In this document: positions 16,394 through 25,014 of the stretch, piece after piece
Layout: the number at the start of each line of letters is the position of its first letter
How positions within the stretch are numbered: the first letter of the stretch is position 1
Origin: Mangrovicoccus sp. HB161399
GTDB taxonomy: Bacteria > Pseudomonadota > Alphaproteobacteria > Rhodobacterales > Rhodobacteraceae
NCBI RefSeq assembly: GCF_013184745.1
Contig: NZ_JAATVU010000022.1
Coordinates: forward strand, 1-64,000
Direction of reading: 5' to 3'
DNA: 64,000 nt
Program-made: the position numbers and the translations under genes
The notes under the pieces: model-generated
What the model was told of the DNA's origin: nothing
The model's input: only the letters and a program-made list of their open reading frames with translations
The model's database searches: none

Positions 16394-17839
16394 CTAGGGA
16401 TCGGCGGCGAGGTCGAGATAGACGCCGTTGGTCCAGCCGAACCCGTCCTGCAGCTCGTATTCGCCGCCGCCGCCGGGCGACAGCGGGTCGATCACGTTGT
16501 ATTTCTCGACGAACTTGCCCGAGGCGCGGAACACCGCATCGCAGGTGGCCAGCCACCGGCTGCGCAGTTCCGCGGCCAGCGCGCGATGGCCGTAGCGCCG
16601 CAGCCCCTGCACCGCGATCCATTGCAGCGGCGCCCAGCCGTTGGGGCTGTCCCATTGCTGGCCGCTGGCAATGTCCGTGGTCAGCAGACCGCCGCCGCGC
16701 AGCAGCCGGCGTTCCGCCCAGTCCGCCGCCCGGGCCGCCTGCGCCTCGGTGGCGGCTCCGGCCCAGAGCGGGAACAGCCCGGCCGCCGAGGTGACCGGGA
16801 GCAGCGATCCGTCGTCGGCGAGAAGATCGAAGAAATAGCCGCGCTCCGCGTCGAAGAAGCGTGCCGAGATCGCATCGCGCCGCCGGTCGGCGGCAGCACG
16901 GTAGCCCTGGGCGCGGTCCGGCGCGGCGTCCGACGCGGCCAGCGCCAGCAGTTCCTCCATCCGCAGCAGCAGGCAGTTGAGGTCGACCGGCCAGATGCGC
17001 GTCGTGCGGATCGTGCCGAGGTCCTGCGGATCGGAGAGCCAGCGCGAGGAGAAGTCCCAGCCGCTTTCGCAGGCGGCGCGCAGGTCGCGGAAGAAGCCGG
17101 GATGCGCCCGCGCGTGGTCCTGCCAGGCCAGGTCGGTGGCATACATCTCGATCCGCGGCCCGTCGCCCGCATCCCAGTAGCGCGCCAGCCCGCCGCGGTT
17201 GCGCGGGCTCTCCATGAAGAAGCGGTACTCGGCCTCCATCGCGGGCAGGTAGCGGGCGAAGGCCGCGGCCGGATCGCCGGTGGCGCGCCCGTAATCGGCG
17301 ACCATGGGGGCGAAGAAGGGCGGCTGAGACCGGGTGAGGAAGTAGGAGCGGAAGCCGTTCGGAACGAAGCCGGTCTCGCGGATCGCATGGGCGAAATTGT
17401 CGAGCATGTCCCGCACCAGCCCGGTGCGTCCCGAGCGCAGGAGCCCCAGCTGGGTGAAGTAGCTGTCCCAGTAGTAGGCTTCCTGGAACCGCCCGCCGGC
17501 GATCACGTAGGGATGGGGCAGGGGGTAGCGGGCCGAGCGCTCCGCCGGGTCGTCTGCCGGGCGGATCAGGTGCGGCCAGACCGCTTCCAGGTGCTCTGCC
17601 GGGCCATGCGCCGGATCGGTGCGGTAGCCTGCGCCGGGCGGCTGGGCGGGCCGGAACCAGCGCGCGTGGAAGGCGCGCAGGTCGACCGGCCCGTCCGCCT
17701 GGGCCGCGGCATAGGCCGCCCGGATTTCCTCCGCCGGCGCCAGCAGGACCGAATCCGAGATCGCCTTCTCGTCCGGCCAGAGGCCGGAGCAGTGGAGATC
17801 GGCGAAGAGCGTCTCCAGGCTCTGGTCGAGATATTCCAT
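16394..17839 (-). CDS. Trehalase, glycoside hydrolase family 37
   Basis: A 481-residue GH37 enzyme that hydrolyses alpha,alpha-trehalose to two glucoses. Trehalase signatures are visible: GGRFQEAYYWDSYFTQLGLL near residue 115, QQWDSPNGWAPLQW near 395 and PGGGGEYELQDGFGWTNGV near the C-terminus. No signal peptide is present, so it should be cytoplasmic (TreF-like) and act on imported or endogenous trehalose. The ATG at 17839 follows GGAGG; the upstream in-frame extension is basic and unlike the family. It is divergent from the second TTT operon and shares a 258-base intergenic region. Confidence 0.9.
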   Translation of the reverse strand: MEYLDQSLETLFADLHCSGLWPDEKAISDSVLLAPAEEIRAAYAAAQADGPVDLRAFHARWFRPAQPPGAGYRTDPAHGPAEHLEAVWPHLIRPADDPAERSARYPLPHPYVIAGGRFQEAYYWDSYFTQLGLLRSGRTGLVRDMLDNFAHAIRETGFVPNGFRSYFLTRSQPPFFAPMVADYGRATGDPAAAFARYLPAMEAEYRFFMESPRNRGGLARYWDAGDGPRIEMYATDLAWQDHARAHPGFFRDLRAACESGWDFSSRWLSDPQDLGTIRTTRIWPVDLNCLLLRMEELLALAASDAAPDRAQGYRAAADRRRDAISARFFDAERGYFFDLLADDGSLLPVTSAAGLFPLWAGAATEAQAARAADWAERRLLRGGGLLTTDIASGQQWDSPNGWAPLQWIAVQGLRRYGHRALAAELRSRWLATCDAVFRASGKFVEKYNVIDPLSPGGGGEYELQDGFGWTNGVYLDLAADP

Positions 17840-17954
17840 CGCATGTCCTCCCCGGCGGTGCGCTGGTCCCGAGGCTAGTCCCGGGCCTCGGCGATGGCCA
17901 GTGCGCGGCTTCCGCGGCCGCGGCGCAAACTTCCGCTTGATCTGTCCCGCCAAA

Positions 17955-17986
17955 AATGTATTACACTAAAAAACACAAAATACATT
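17955..17986. promoter_or_regulatory. A+T-rich inverted repeat upstream of the second TTT operon
   Basis: AATGTATT (17955-17962) and AATACATT (17979-17986) form a perfect inverted repeat with a 16-base spacer. The left half extends to AATGTATTACA, nearly the same as AATGTATTATA at 24982-24992 upstream of the solute-binding protein gene. The shared element is a candidate operator of the GntR regulator at 25015-25815. Confidence 0.55.
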
Positions 17987-18097
17987 AAATCGCGGACCCC
18001 GCGGAACCGGCCCTGCAAGGAGACGCCGCCCCCGTTTGCGCGGGAGGCGGGCGGTCCGGACTTTGCCGCGCCACGGGCGCATGATGGGAGGAAGACG

Positions 18098-19039
18098 ATG
18101 AAGAGAAGACTGGTCCTTGCCGCAATGGCATCGCTCGCGGCGGCGGGCGCCCTGCCTGCCGGAGCGCAGGAAGCCGCATGGCCGGCCAAGCGGGTGCAGA
18201 TCTACGTGCCTGCCTCGCCGGGCGGCATCACCGACTCGGCGGCGCGAACCTTCGCCCGCGCGCTGGAGCGCCAGACCGGCGCCACGGTCGCGGTGGTCAA
18301 CCAGACCGGCGGCGGCGGGGTTGTCGCGGTGCAGAGCGTCACCTCGGCAAAGCCCGACGGCAGCACGCTGCTGGTGTTCCATGCGATGCTGCATGCCGCC
18401 AACCTGTTCGGCCGCTCGCCCTATACCTACGAGGATCTGACGCCGATCTCGACGCTGAGCCAGGCCAATGACGTCTATGCCGTGCGCGCCGACGCGCCCT
18501 ACAGCACCCTGCCCGAGCTGTTCGAGGCGGCCCAGGCCGATCCCGGTTCGATCCGGCTGGCCTCGCAGCTCGGCGGCACCACGCAGGTCAAGGGCGAGGC
18601 GCTGGTCAAGGCTTCGGGCGGCGCGCTGAAGCTGGTCGATGCCGGTTCCGAAGCCGAGCGCATGGCCGCGCTGATCGGCGAACAGGTGCAAGTCTCGTCG
18701 ATGAGCGTCGCCACCGCGCAGCAATACGTGGAGTCGGGCGACATCAAGGTGCTGGCCGTGCCGACCGCCAAGCCGGATCCCTTCGCGCCCGACTGGCCGA
18801 CGGCCGTCTCGCAGGGCGTCGACATCGATTTCCCGCTGACGTTGGAGCTCTACGGCCCGCCGGGCATGGATGACGACGTCTCCGGCTTGGCCGCGACCGC
18901 GCTGCAGGCCATCGCCGCGGATCCGCAATATGCCGAGGAAATGGCGAAGATCCGCCAGACCCCGCATATCCTGTCGCCGGAGGAGACCGCTGCCTTCGTC
19001 GCCAGGGAATACGCGTTCGTCGACAGCATGATCGACTGA
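18098..19039 (+). CDS. tctC: TTT periplasmic substrate-binding protein TctC (second system)
   Basis: A 313-residue Bug/TctC receptor. The signal peptide MKRRLVLAAMASLAAAGALP is cleaved near AGAQ. VQIYVPASPGGITDSAART and VVNQTGGGGVVAVQSV are the family's two ligand-loop signatures. The start at 18098 follows GGGAGGAAG; upstream in-frame codons cross the regulatory repeats. It heads an operon with tctB, tctA and a 2-hydroxy-acid oxidase, so the ligand is probably a hydroxycarboxylic acid. It differs clearly in sequence from the TctC at 5694, so the systems are not a recent duplication. Confidence 0.92.
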   Translation: MKRRLVLAAMASLAAAGALPAGAQEAAWPAKRVQIYVPASPGGITDSAARTFARALERQTGATVAVVNQTGGGGVVAVQSVTSAKPDGSTLLVFHAMLHAANLFGRSPYTYEDLTPISTLSQANDVYAVRADAPYSTLPELFEAAQADPGSIRLASQLGGTTQVKGEALVKASGGALKLVDAGSEAERMAALIGEQVQVSSMSVATAQQYVESGDIKVLAVPTAKPDPFAPDWPTAVSQGVDIDFPLTLELYGPPGMDDDVSGLAATALQAIAADPQYAEEMAKIRQTPHILSPEETAAFVAREYAFVDSMID

Positions 19040-19098
19040 ACCTCCCGCCGGGGCCGCTTCTGTCGGGCGGCCCCGGTCCCAGCCAACGCGGAGATCCC

Positions 19099-19548
19099 AT
19101 GTCCAGCACCCGCATTTCCGCCCTCGCCTTCCTGGCGCTGGCCGTCTTCATGCTGTGGTCGAACGAGCAGCTCGGCAAGATCGACATGATGGGCGATCCC
19201 GGCCCGCTCCTGATGCCGCGCATCACCGGCGGACTGATGGCCGCGCTTGCGCTGCTCCTCGCCCTCCGCCCCGACGCCGGAGAGGCGCCGAAAGCTGCAG
19301 CCTCCGCCCTGCCGCTGCCTGCCGTCGCCGGGCTCGTTGCCGCTGTGCTCGGCTATGCCGCGCTTTTCGGCATCCTGGGCTTCACCCTGTCGACGGCGCT
19401 GTTCCTCGCAACGGCAATCCTGCTCTTCGGTCCGCGCCGCCCGCGCGACATCGGCATCGCCGCGGCGGTCGGCATCGCGGTCTCGCTGGGGCTCGGGCTG
19501 GTCCTGAACGGCCTTCTGGGCGTCAACCTGCCCGGCACCCTGATCTGA
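19099..19548 (+). CDS. tctB: TTT small membrane subunit TctB (second system)
   Basis: A 149-residue protein with about four membrane segments, including AFLALAVFMLWSN at the N-terminus and GILGFTLSTALFLATAILLF. It sits between tctC and tctA in canonical order. Calling it TctB is supported by size, topology and position more than by motif. Confidence 0.87.
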   Translation: MSSTRISALAFLALAVFMLWSNEQLGKIDMMGDPGPLLMPRITGGLMAALALLLALRPDAGEAPKAAASALPLPAVAGLVAAVLGYAALFGILGFTLSTALFLATAILLFGPRRPRDIGIAAAVGIAVSLGLGLVLNGLLGVNLPGTLI

Positions 19549-19569
19549 TCCCGCCAAAGGAGCCTTCCC

Positions 19570-21051
19570 ATGCTGCCGGATTTCCTTTCCAGCCTCGCGG
19601 CCCTGCTGGTTCCCGGCCAGCTGGCGCTGATGTTCGGCGCCGTCGCGATCGGCCTGTTCTTCGGCGCGCTGCCAGGGCTGAACGCGATGATGGCCGTCGT
19701 CATCATGCTGCCGCTGACCTACGTGCTTTCGCCCTCGGCCGGGCTCGCCGTGCTGATCTCGGCCTATGTCGGCGGCATCTCCGGCGGCCTGGTCTCGGCC
19801 GCGCTGATGCGCATTCCGGGCACGCCGTCCTCGGTGGCGACGACCTTCGATGCCTTCCCGCTGGCCCGCGAAGGCAAGGCGGTGAAGGCGCTCGGCACCG
19901 GCATCGTCGCCTCCTTCTGCGGCGGCATCATCAGCCTCGCCATCCTCGTCGCCTTCGCCCCGGCGATCAGCCAGATTGCCGTGCGCTTCGGCCCGTTCGA
20001 ATACACCGCCCTGACCGCGCTCGCCCTGACGCTGGTGGGGGCGCTGGCGGGCGAGCACATGGTCAAGGGGCTGCTCGCCGCGCTGCTGGGCCTCGGCCTG
20101 TCGCTGATCGGCTTCGCGCCGATCGACGGCACGCCGCGCTTCACCTTCGGCCAGGTCGACATGCTGGCGGGGATCGGGCTCGTGCCCTTCATGATCGGCC
20201 TCTTCGCCATCCCGCAGCTCGTCACCGAGGCGCTGGCCCCGGCGCGCAAGCTGGAGCTTGACGTGACCGAGCGCGGCATCGGCGTCACCAGCCGCGAACT
20301 GCGCGGCAACGCGCCCAACATCTTGCGATCTTCCCTGATCGGCACCGCCATCGGCGTGCTGCCCGGGATCGGCGGCGGCGCCTCGAACCTCGTCGCCTAT
20401 GCCGCCGCGAAGAAGCGTTCGAAACGCCCCGAAACTTTCGGAAAGGGCGCGGTCGAGGGCATCTATGCCGCCGAATCCGCCAACAACGCGTCGATCGGCG
20501 GCGCGCTGCTGCCGCTGCTGACCCTGGGGATTCCGGGCGATGCGGTGACGGCGATGCTGATCGGCGGCTTCCAGATCCACGGGCTGCAGCCCGGGCCGCT
20601 GCTGTTCCGCACCCAGCCGGACGTGGTGACGGCGATCTATGCCGCCTTCCTGATCTCGGCGCTCATGGTGCTGGCGATCCAGCTGTCGACCATCCGCATC
20701 TTCCCGCGCGTGCTGCAGACGCCGAAACGCTATCTCGTGCCGGTGCTGGTCGTGCTGTCGGTGATCGGCGCCTTTGGCGCGGACAACCGGGTCTTCGACA
20801 TCTGGGTGATGCTCGGCATCGGCGCGCTCGGCATCGCGATGGAGCGCTACCGCTTTCCGCTGGCGCCGATGGTGCTGGGCTTCGTGCTCGGGCCGATCCT
20901 GGAACAGAACCTGCGCCGCGCGATGATCTATTCCGAGGGCAGCCTGACGCCCTTCGTCACCCAGCCCATGGCCGCTGCCTGCACCTTCGCCTGCCTCGCA
21001 GTCATCGCCCTGAACCTCTGGCAGGCCGCAAGACGGAAACGCCCGGCATGA
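19570..21051 (+). CDS. tctA: TTT large membrane subunit TctA (second system)
   Basis: A 493-residue TctA. GALPGLNAMMAVVIMLPLTY near residue 37, ISGGLVSAALMRIPGTPSSV near 73 and TLGIPGDAVTAMLIGGFQIH near 318 are conserved family segments. It forms the transport channel with TctB. Its stop overlaps the start of the FMN oxidase gene by 4 bases (ATGA), tying uptake to the first catabolic step. Confidence 0.93.
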   Translation: MLPDFLSSLAALLVPGQLALMFGAVAIGLFFGALPGLNAMMAVVIMLPLTYVLSPSAGLAVLISAYVGGISGGLVSAALMRIPGTPSSVATTFDAFPLAREGKAVKALGTGIVASFCGGIISLAILVAFAPAISQIAVRFGPFEYTALTALALTLVGALAGEHMVKGLLAALLGLGLSLIGFAPIDGTPRFTFGQVDMLAGIGLVPFMIGLFAIPQLVTEALAPARKLELDVTERGIGVTSRELRGNAPNILRSSLIGTAIGVLPGIGGGASNLVAYAAAKKRSKRPETFGKGAVEGIYAAESANNASIGGALLPLLTLGIPGDAVTAMLIGGFQIHGLQPGPLLFRTQPDVVTAIYAAFLISALMVLAIQLSTIRIFPRVLQTPKRYLVPVLVVLSVIGAFGADNRVFDIWVMLGIGALGIAMERYRFPLAPMVLGFVLGPILEQNLRRAMIYSEGSLTPFVTQPMAAACTFACLAVIALNLWQAARRKRPA

Positions 21052-22289
21052 CGATCACCGCAGACACGCCCTCCGCCCGTTCGACTGCCAAGCAGGATCC
21101 TGCGCCGCCGCGCCTGCCGCGCCGGATGCGCAAGGTCTACGCGCTGGAGGACCTGGAGCCCTTGGCCCGCCGCCACCTGCCGCGGCCGATCTTCGGCTAT
21201 GTCGAGGGCGGGGCCGAGACCAACGCCTCGCGCGCCGATGCGCTGGCGGCCTTCTCCGAGATCGCGCTGCTGCCGCGCATCCTCAACGATGTCTCTGCGC
21301 GGCGGCTCGACACGGAGCTGATGGGCGAGCGCTGGGACCTGCCCTTCGGCATCGCGCCGATGGGGGTCTCGGCCCTGACCGGCTACCGCGGCGACCTCTC
21401 GCTGGCGCGCGCCGCCGATGCCGCGGGCATCCCGATGGTGATCAGCGCCGCGAGCCTGATTTCGCTGGAGGAGATCCGCGCCGCAGCACCGCGGGTCTGG
21501 TACCAGGCCTATCTGCCGAAGGACGAGGCGGACATCCTGGCGCTGCTCGACCGGCTGGTCCGGGCCGACATCCGGACGCTGGTGATCACCGTCGACAGCG
21601 CCGTGGTGCCGAGCCGCGAGAACAACCTGCGCACGGGCTACAAGACGCCGCTGAAGCCCAGCCTGTCGCTTCTGCTGGACGGGCTGACCCATCCGGCCTG
21701 GGCGATGGGCACCTTCCTGCGCACCTTCCTGAACCACGGCAACCCGCATTTCGAGAACGCCTCGGCGGGCCGCGGCGCACCGCTGCTGTCGCGCCAGGCG
21801 GTGCGGGACTTCTCCGGCCGCGAGTTCCTGAACTGGGAGATGGTCAAGACGATCCGGGAGCGCTGGCAGGGGCGGCTGGTGCTGAAGGGCGTGCTGCATC
21901 CGGCGGATGTGGCGCTGGCGCGCGGGGCCGGGCTCGACGGCGTGGTGCTGTCGAGCCATGGCGGGCGGCAGCTCGACTACGCGGTCTCGCCCCTGCGCGT
22001 GCTGGCGGCGGCCAAGGCCGTGTCGGGGGAGATGCCCCTGATGCTCGACAGCGGCATCCGCCGCGGCACCGACATCCTGAAGGCCTTCGGGCTGGGAGCG
22101 AGCTTCGTCTTCATCGGGCGTCCGTTCAACTACGCTTCGGCGCTTGGCGGCGAGGCGGGCGTGGCCCATGCGATCGGGCTGATGCGCACGCAGCTGCGCG
22201 CTGATCTGGGCATGATGGGGCTGCTGTCCATGCAGGAGATGAGCCCGGATCTGCTGCTGGCGGAAGGGTTCCGCCAGCGCAGGCCGTGA
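21048..22289 (+). CDS. FMN-dependent alpha-hydroxy-acid oxidase/dehydrogenase
   Basis: A 413-residue member of the LldD/mandelate dehydrogenase/glycolate oxidase family. The FMN and substrate residues lie in FGIAPMGVSALTGYRGDL near residue 100, a TVDSAVV strand near 184, and the catalytic-base motif SSHGGRQLDYAVSP near 302. LDSGIRRGTDILKAFGLGA then binds phosphate. It oxidises an L-2-hydroxy acid to the 2-keto acid and passes electrons to O2 or the membrane. Residues beyond the family core do not identify lactate, mandelate or another substrate. It overlaps tctA by 4 bases and is convergent with the Ldh2-type gene, 9 bases away. Confidence 0.9.
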   Translation: MTITADTPSARSTAKQDPAPPRLPRRMRKVYALEDLEPLARRHLPRPIFGYVEGGAETNASRADALAAFSEIALLPRILNDVSARRLDTELMGERWDLPFGIAPMGVSALTGYRGDLSLARAADAAGIPMVISAASLISLEEIRAAAPRVWYQAYLPKDEADILALLDRLVRADIRTLVITVDSAVVPSRENNLRTGYKTPLKPSLSLLLDGLTHPAWAMGTFLRTFLNHGNPHFENASAGRGAPLLSRQAVRDFSGREFLNWEMVKTIRERWQGRLVLKGVLHPADVALARGAGLDGVVLSSHGGRQLDYAVSPLRVLAAAKAVSGEMPLMLDSGIRRGTDILKAFGLGASFVFIGRPFNYASALGGEAGVAHAIGLMRTQLRADLGMMGLLSMQEMSPDLLLAEGFRQRRP

Positions 22290-22298
22290 TCCCGCGGC

Positions 22299-23354
22299 TC
22301 AGGCGGAGACGGCGAGGGCGGGAACGCCCAGCCTCGAAGCCAGCGCGCAAAGCGCGTCCATCCGGTAGTCCGAGACCGGCACGCCATCGGCCAGCGCCGC
22401 CCTGCGCTTCGCCGCCGCCCTGTCGCCCGGCATCCGCACCGAACCGCCCGGCTGGGCGGCAGGCGTCGCGCGGCAGGTTTCTGCCAGCCAGGTCGACTGC
22501 TCGAGGAAGGCGTCGTGACCGGCGAAGGCCTCCGGATCGAGCACCTGGAGGAAGACGTTCTGCGCGAATTCGCCGACCGCCGTGTTGGCGCGGCCCTTGC
22601 CGGACAGGCCCTGGCCCAGCATCTCCTCTCCGATCGCCATCGAGAAGCCCTTGTAGCCCTTGAGCTGCCCGCCGAGCGGCAGCAGCGTGCCGCCGCGCTC
22701 GGTGAATTCCTTCGGATCGTCGGTCGGCTGCCCGTCCGCGGTCAGCGCCCAGGCCTCGGGATAGCGCTTGCCCTCCGCGGCCAGCGATTGCGACATGGTC
22801 ACGGTAGTGATCGAGCAGGAAATGTCGATCAGGATCGGGTCGCCCGCGGTGGGGAAGCCCATCGCCGTCGGGTTGGGCGTCAGGAGCGGTTCGGTCCCAC
22901 CGAAGGGCGCCATCCGCCGCGCGCCGGGATTGGACGAGCTCAGCCGGACCACATAGCCCTGGTCGGTCACCTTGCGCATGAAGGCGGCCAGCGCGCAGGT
23001 GTGATGCGAATTGCGGATCGTCGCGGTGACCACGCCATGGTCCGCCACGCGGGCGCAGGCCTGCTCCAGCGCCTTCGAGACCAGCCAGGCCCCGGGAAGC
23101 GACTTGCCGTCCCAGACGAAGATCGCGCCGCCCCTGTCGCGGACGACCTCGTGCTCGCCGGTGCCCGCCATGCCGCCCTGGGCCAGCGCATCGGCATACC
23201 AGGGCAGCAGCCCGACGCCATGCGTGTCATGGCCGATCATGTCGCCCTCGACGAGGACATCCGCCGTGACGGCGGCCTTGGCCGGGTCCATCCCGGCGGC
23301 TTCGAGGATGGCGGCGGCATGGCCGCGCAGGGTGTCATGGGGGATATGGTGCAT
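22299..23354 (-). CDS. Ldh2/malate-lactate dehydrogenase family oxidoreductase
   Basis: A 351-residue NAD(P)-dependent dehydrogenase of the Ldh2/YlbC/AllD family. EGDMIGHDTHGVGLLPWYAD near residue 36 contains the conserved catalytic histidine region. SHHTCALAAFMRKVTDQGYV near 117 and NPTAMGFPT near 161 are further family segments. These enzymes reduce or oxidise 2-hydroxy/2-keto acids such as malate, sulfolactate or ureidoglycolate. It follows the solute-binding protein gene by 54 bases on the same strand. Beside an FMN oxidase of opposite orientation, it may interconvert the two oxidation states or stereoisomers of the same acid; this is inference. Confidence 0.9.
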   Translation of the reverse strand: MHHIPHDTLRGHAAAILEAAGMDPAKAAVTADVLVEGDMIGHDTHGVGLLPWYADALAQGGMAGTGEHEVVRDRGGAIFVWDGKSLPGAWLVSKALEQACARVADHGVVTATIRNSHHTCALAAFMRKVTDQGYVVRLSSSNPGARRMAPFGGTEPLLTPNPTAMGFPTAGDPILIDISCSITTVTMSQSLAAEGKRYPEAWALTADGQPTDDPKEFTERGGTLLPLGGQLKGYKGFSMAIGEEMLGQGLSGKGRANTAVGEFAQNVFLQVLDPEAFAGHDAFLEQSTWLAETCRATPAAQPGGSVRMPGDRAAAKRRAALADGVPVSDYRMDALCALASRLGVPALAVSA

Positions 23355-23408
23355 TGCGGTCTCCTTGCATGCAGCGGCGCCCCGGACCGGCCGGGGCGCC
23401 TGCGGGTG

Positions 23409-24923
23409 TCAGTCGTTGAAGCCGATCTGCGACAGCTGCAGTTCCAGGTTGGTGGCGATGGTCGGCGTGAAGGCCAGCCGAGGCGAAACCCGGGTGTAGC
23501 CCACCATGTGGAACAGCATGATGTCGGCGATGATCTCGTCGTTGGCCCGGGCGAAGACCTTCTGCCAGAGCGCCTCGCGCTCCGCGCCGGTGGCGGCGGT
23601 GGCCTTCTCGATGGCCGTGTCCAGCTCGGGATCGGAGACCATCGAATGGGCGCCGTCCGAATGGTACTTCACGTAGGCGGTGAAGACCGGGTCGCCCATC
23701 GCGTTGTCATGCTGGGCCTGGGTCAGGCTGGGGCCGTCATCATCCGGGAAGGGCTTGACGAAATAGGTGTTCCAGACCGAGACGTCGTTCATCTGCAGGT
23801 CGATGTTGAAGCCGACCTCGCGCAGCATGGCGGCGATCGCCTCCATCGCCTCGGTGGCATTGGCGAACTGGTTGACGCGGCCGATCATGTGGATCGGCAT
23901 GTCGACCGGAACGCCGTCGGCCTTCGCCTCGGCCAGAAGCGCGCGGGCGCGGTCGGGATCGTAGGGGAAGGGCTCGATGTCCTTGTTGTAGCCCATCGTC
24001 GTCGGCACCACGAGCTGGGTGGCGATCTGGACGTCCTCCGAGAACAGCGTGCCGATCATCGCCTCGCGGTCGATGGCGAGGTTCAGCGCCTCGCGCACGC
24101 GGCGGTCGTCGAGCGGCGGCTCCAACGTGTTGATCCGGATCCGGGTGGTTTCGGAATTCGGGTAGGAGAAGTCCGTCTCGGGATCGGTCGCGTCCTGGAT
24201 GGCGATCGAGGGCACGATGTCGGCCTCGCCCGCCTGGACCATCGCGGCCGCCACGGCCGAGTCCGCGCGGAACACGTAGCTGGCGGATTCGACGATCGGC
24301 TGCTCGCCCCAGTAGTCCGGGTTGCGCGCCAGCTTGATGCTCTTGCCGACATCCCAGCTGTCGAAGACATAGGGCCCGGTGCCGACCGGGGCGCGGGTGA
24401 ACTCGTTTTCGGGCGTGGCCGCCCTGCTCTCCACCGGCATGACCGCCATCAGGAGCGGCAGGATCGGCGAGGGGGGCGACGTGGTGATCTCCAGCGTGTG
24501 CGGATCGGGCGTCTCGAAGCTGAAATCGATCCCGCCGAAGAATTTCGCGCCGACCTCGCAGGGCAGGTTCGGGTTCTGGTTCCTCTGGATCGAGAAGATC
24601 ACGTCCTCGGCGGTGAAATCGCCGCCGTCATGGAATTTCACCCCGTCGCGCAGGTGGAACCGCCAGGTGTCCTCGTCCACCTGTTCCCAGCTGGTGGCCA
24701 GGCGCGGCATGATCCCGCCGTCGCGGTAGTTGTACTCGGTCAGGCGTTCAGTGATGTTCTGCGAAATGATCCGGCTGATGTTCTGGCGCCCGACCATGCA
24801 GGGCTCCATCACGTCGACTTCCTCGTTCAGGACGATGGTCACGTCCCGCCCCTCGGCGGCGGCCGCACCGGTCCAGGCCGCGGCAACCATCGCCGCAGCC
24901 ACAGCAGTCTTGCTGATCTGCAT
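23409..24923 (-). CDS. ABC transporter substrate-binding protein, family 5 (DppA/OppA type)
   Basis: A 504-residue periplasmic protein with the signal peptide MQISKTAVAAAMVAAAWTGA. The family 5 layout includes ERLTEYNYRDGGIMPRLATS near residue 58, FHLRDGVKFHDGGDFTAEDV near 89 and GTGPYVFDSWDVGKSIKLAR near 176. It would normally deliver peptides, nickel or other organic solutes to DppBCDF-type permeases. No permease or ATPase follows; the next gene is the Ldh2-type dehydrogenase. It is therefore an orphan receptor here. Its promoter carries AATGTATTATA at 24982. Confidence 0.9.
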   Translation of the reverse strand: MQISKTAVAAAMVAAAWTGAAAAEGRDVTIVLNEEVDVMEPCMVGRQNISRIISQNITERLTEYNYRDGGIMPRLATSWEQVDEDTWRFHLRDGVKFHDGGDFTAEDVIFSIQRNQNPNLPCEVGAKFFGGIDFSFETPDPHTLEITTSPPSPILPLLMAVMPVESRAATPENEFTRAPVGTGPYVFDSWDVGKSIKLARNPDYWGEQPIVESASYVFRADSAVAAAMVQAGEADIVPSIAIQDATDPETDFSYPNSETTRIRINTLEPPLDDRRVREALNLAIDREAMIGTLFSEDVQIATQLVVPTTMGYNKDIEPFPYDPDRARALLAEAKADGVPVDMPIHMIGRVNQFANATEAMEAIAAMLREVGFNIDLQMNDVSVWNTYFVKPFPDDDGPSLTQAQHDNAMGDPVFTAYVKYHSDGAHSMVSDPELDTAIEKATAATGAEREALWQKVFARANDEIIADIMLFHMVGYTRVSPRLAFTPTIATNLELQLSQIGFND

Positions 24924-24981
24924 ATTTCTCTCCTCCTCGCGGAATCCCCCCGTTTCTCCTCCGGGGATTTGCGCAGGAATT

Positions 24982-24992
24982 AATGTATTATA
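24982..24992. promoter_or_regulatory. Second copy of the AATGTATTAYA element
   Basis: AATGTATTATA lies about 60 bases upstream of the solute-binding protein gene, in an A+T-rich gap after the GntR stop. It matches AATGTATTACA at 17955-17965 upstream of the other operon at 10 of 11 positions. Confidence 0.5.
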
Positions 24993-25014
24993 AAAATATC
25001 GGATTGAAAGACAT

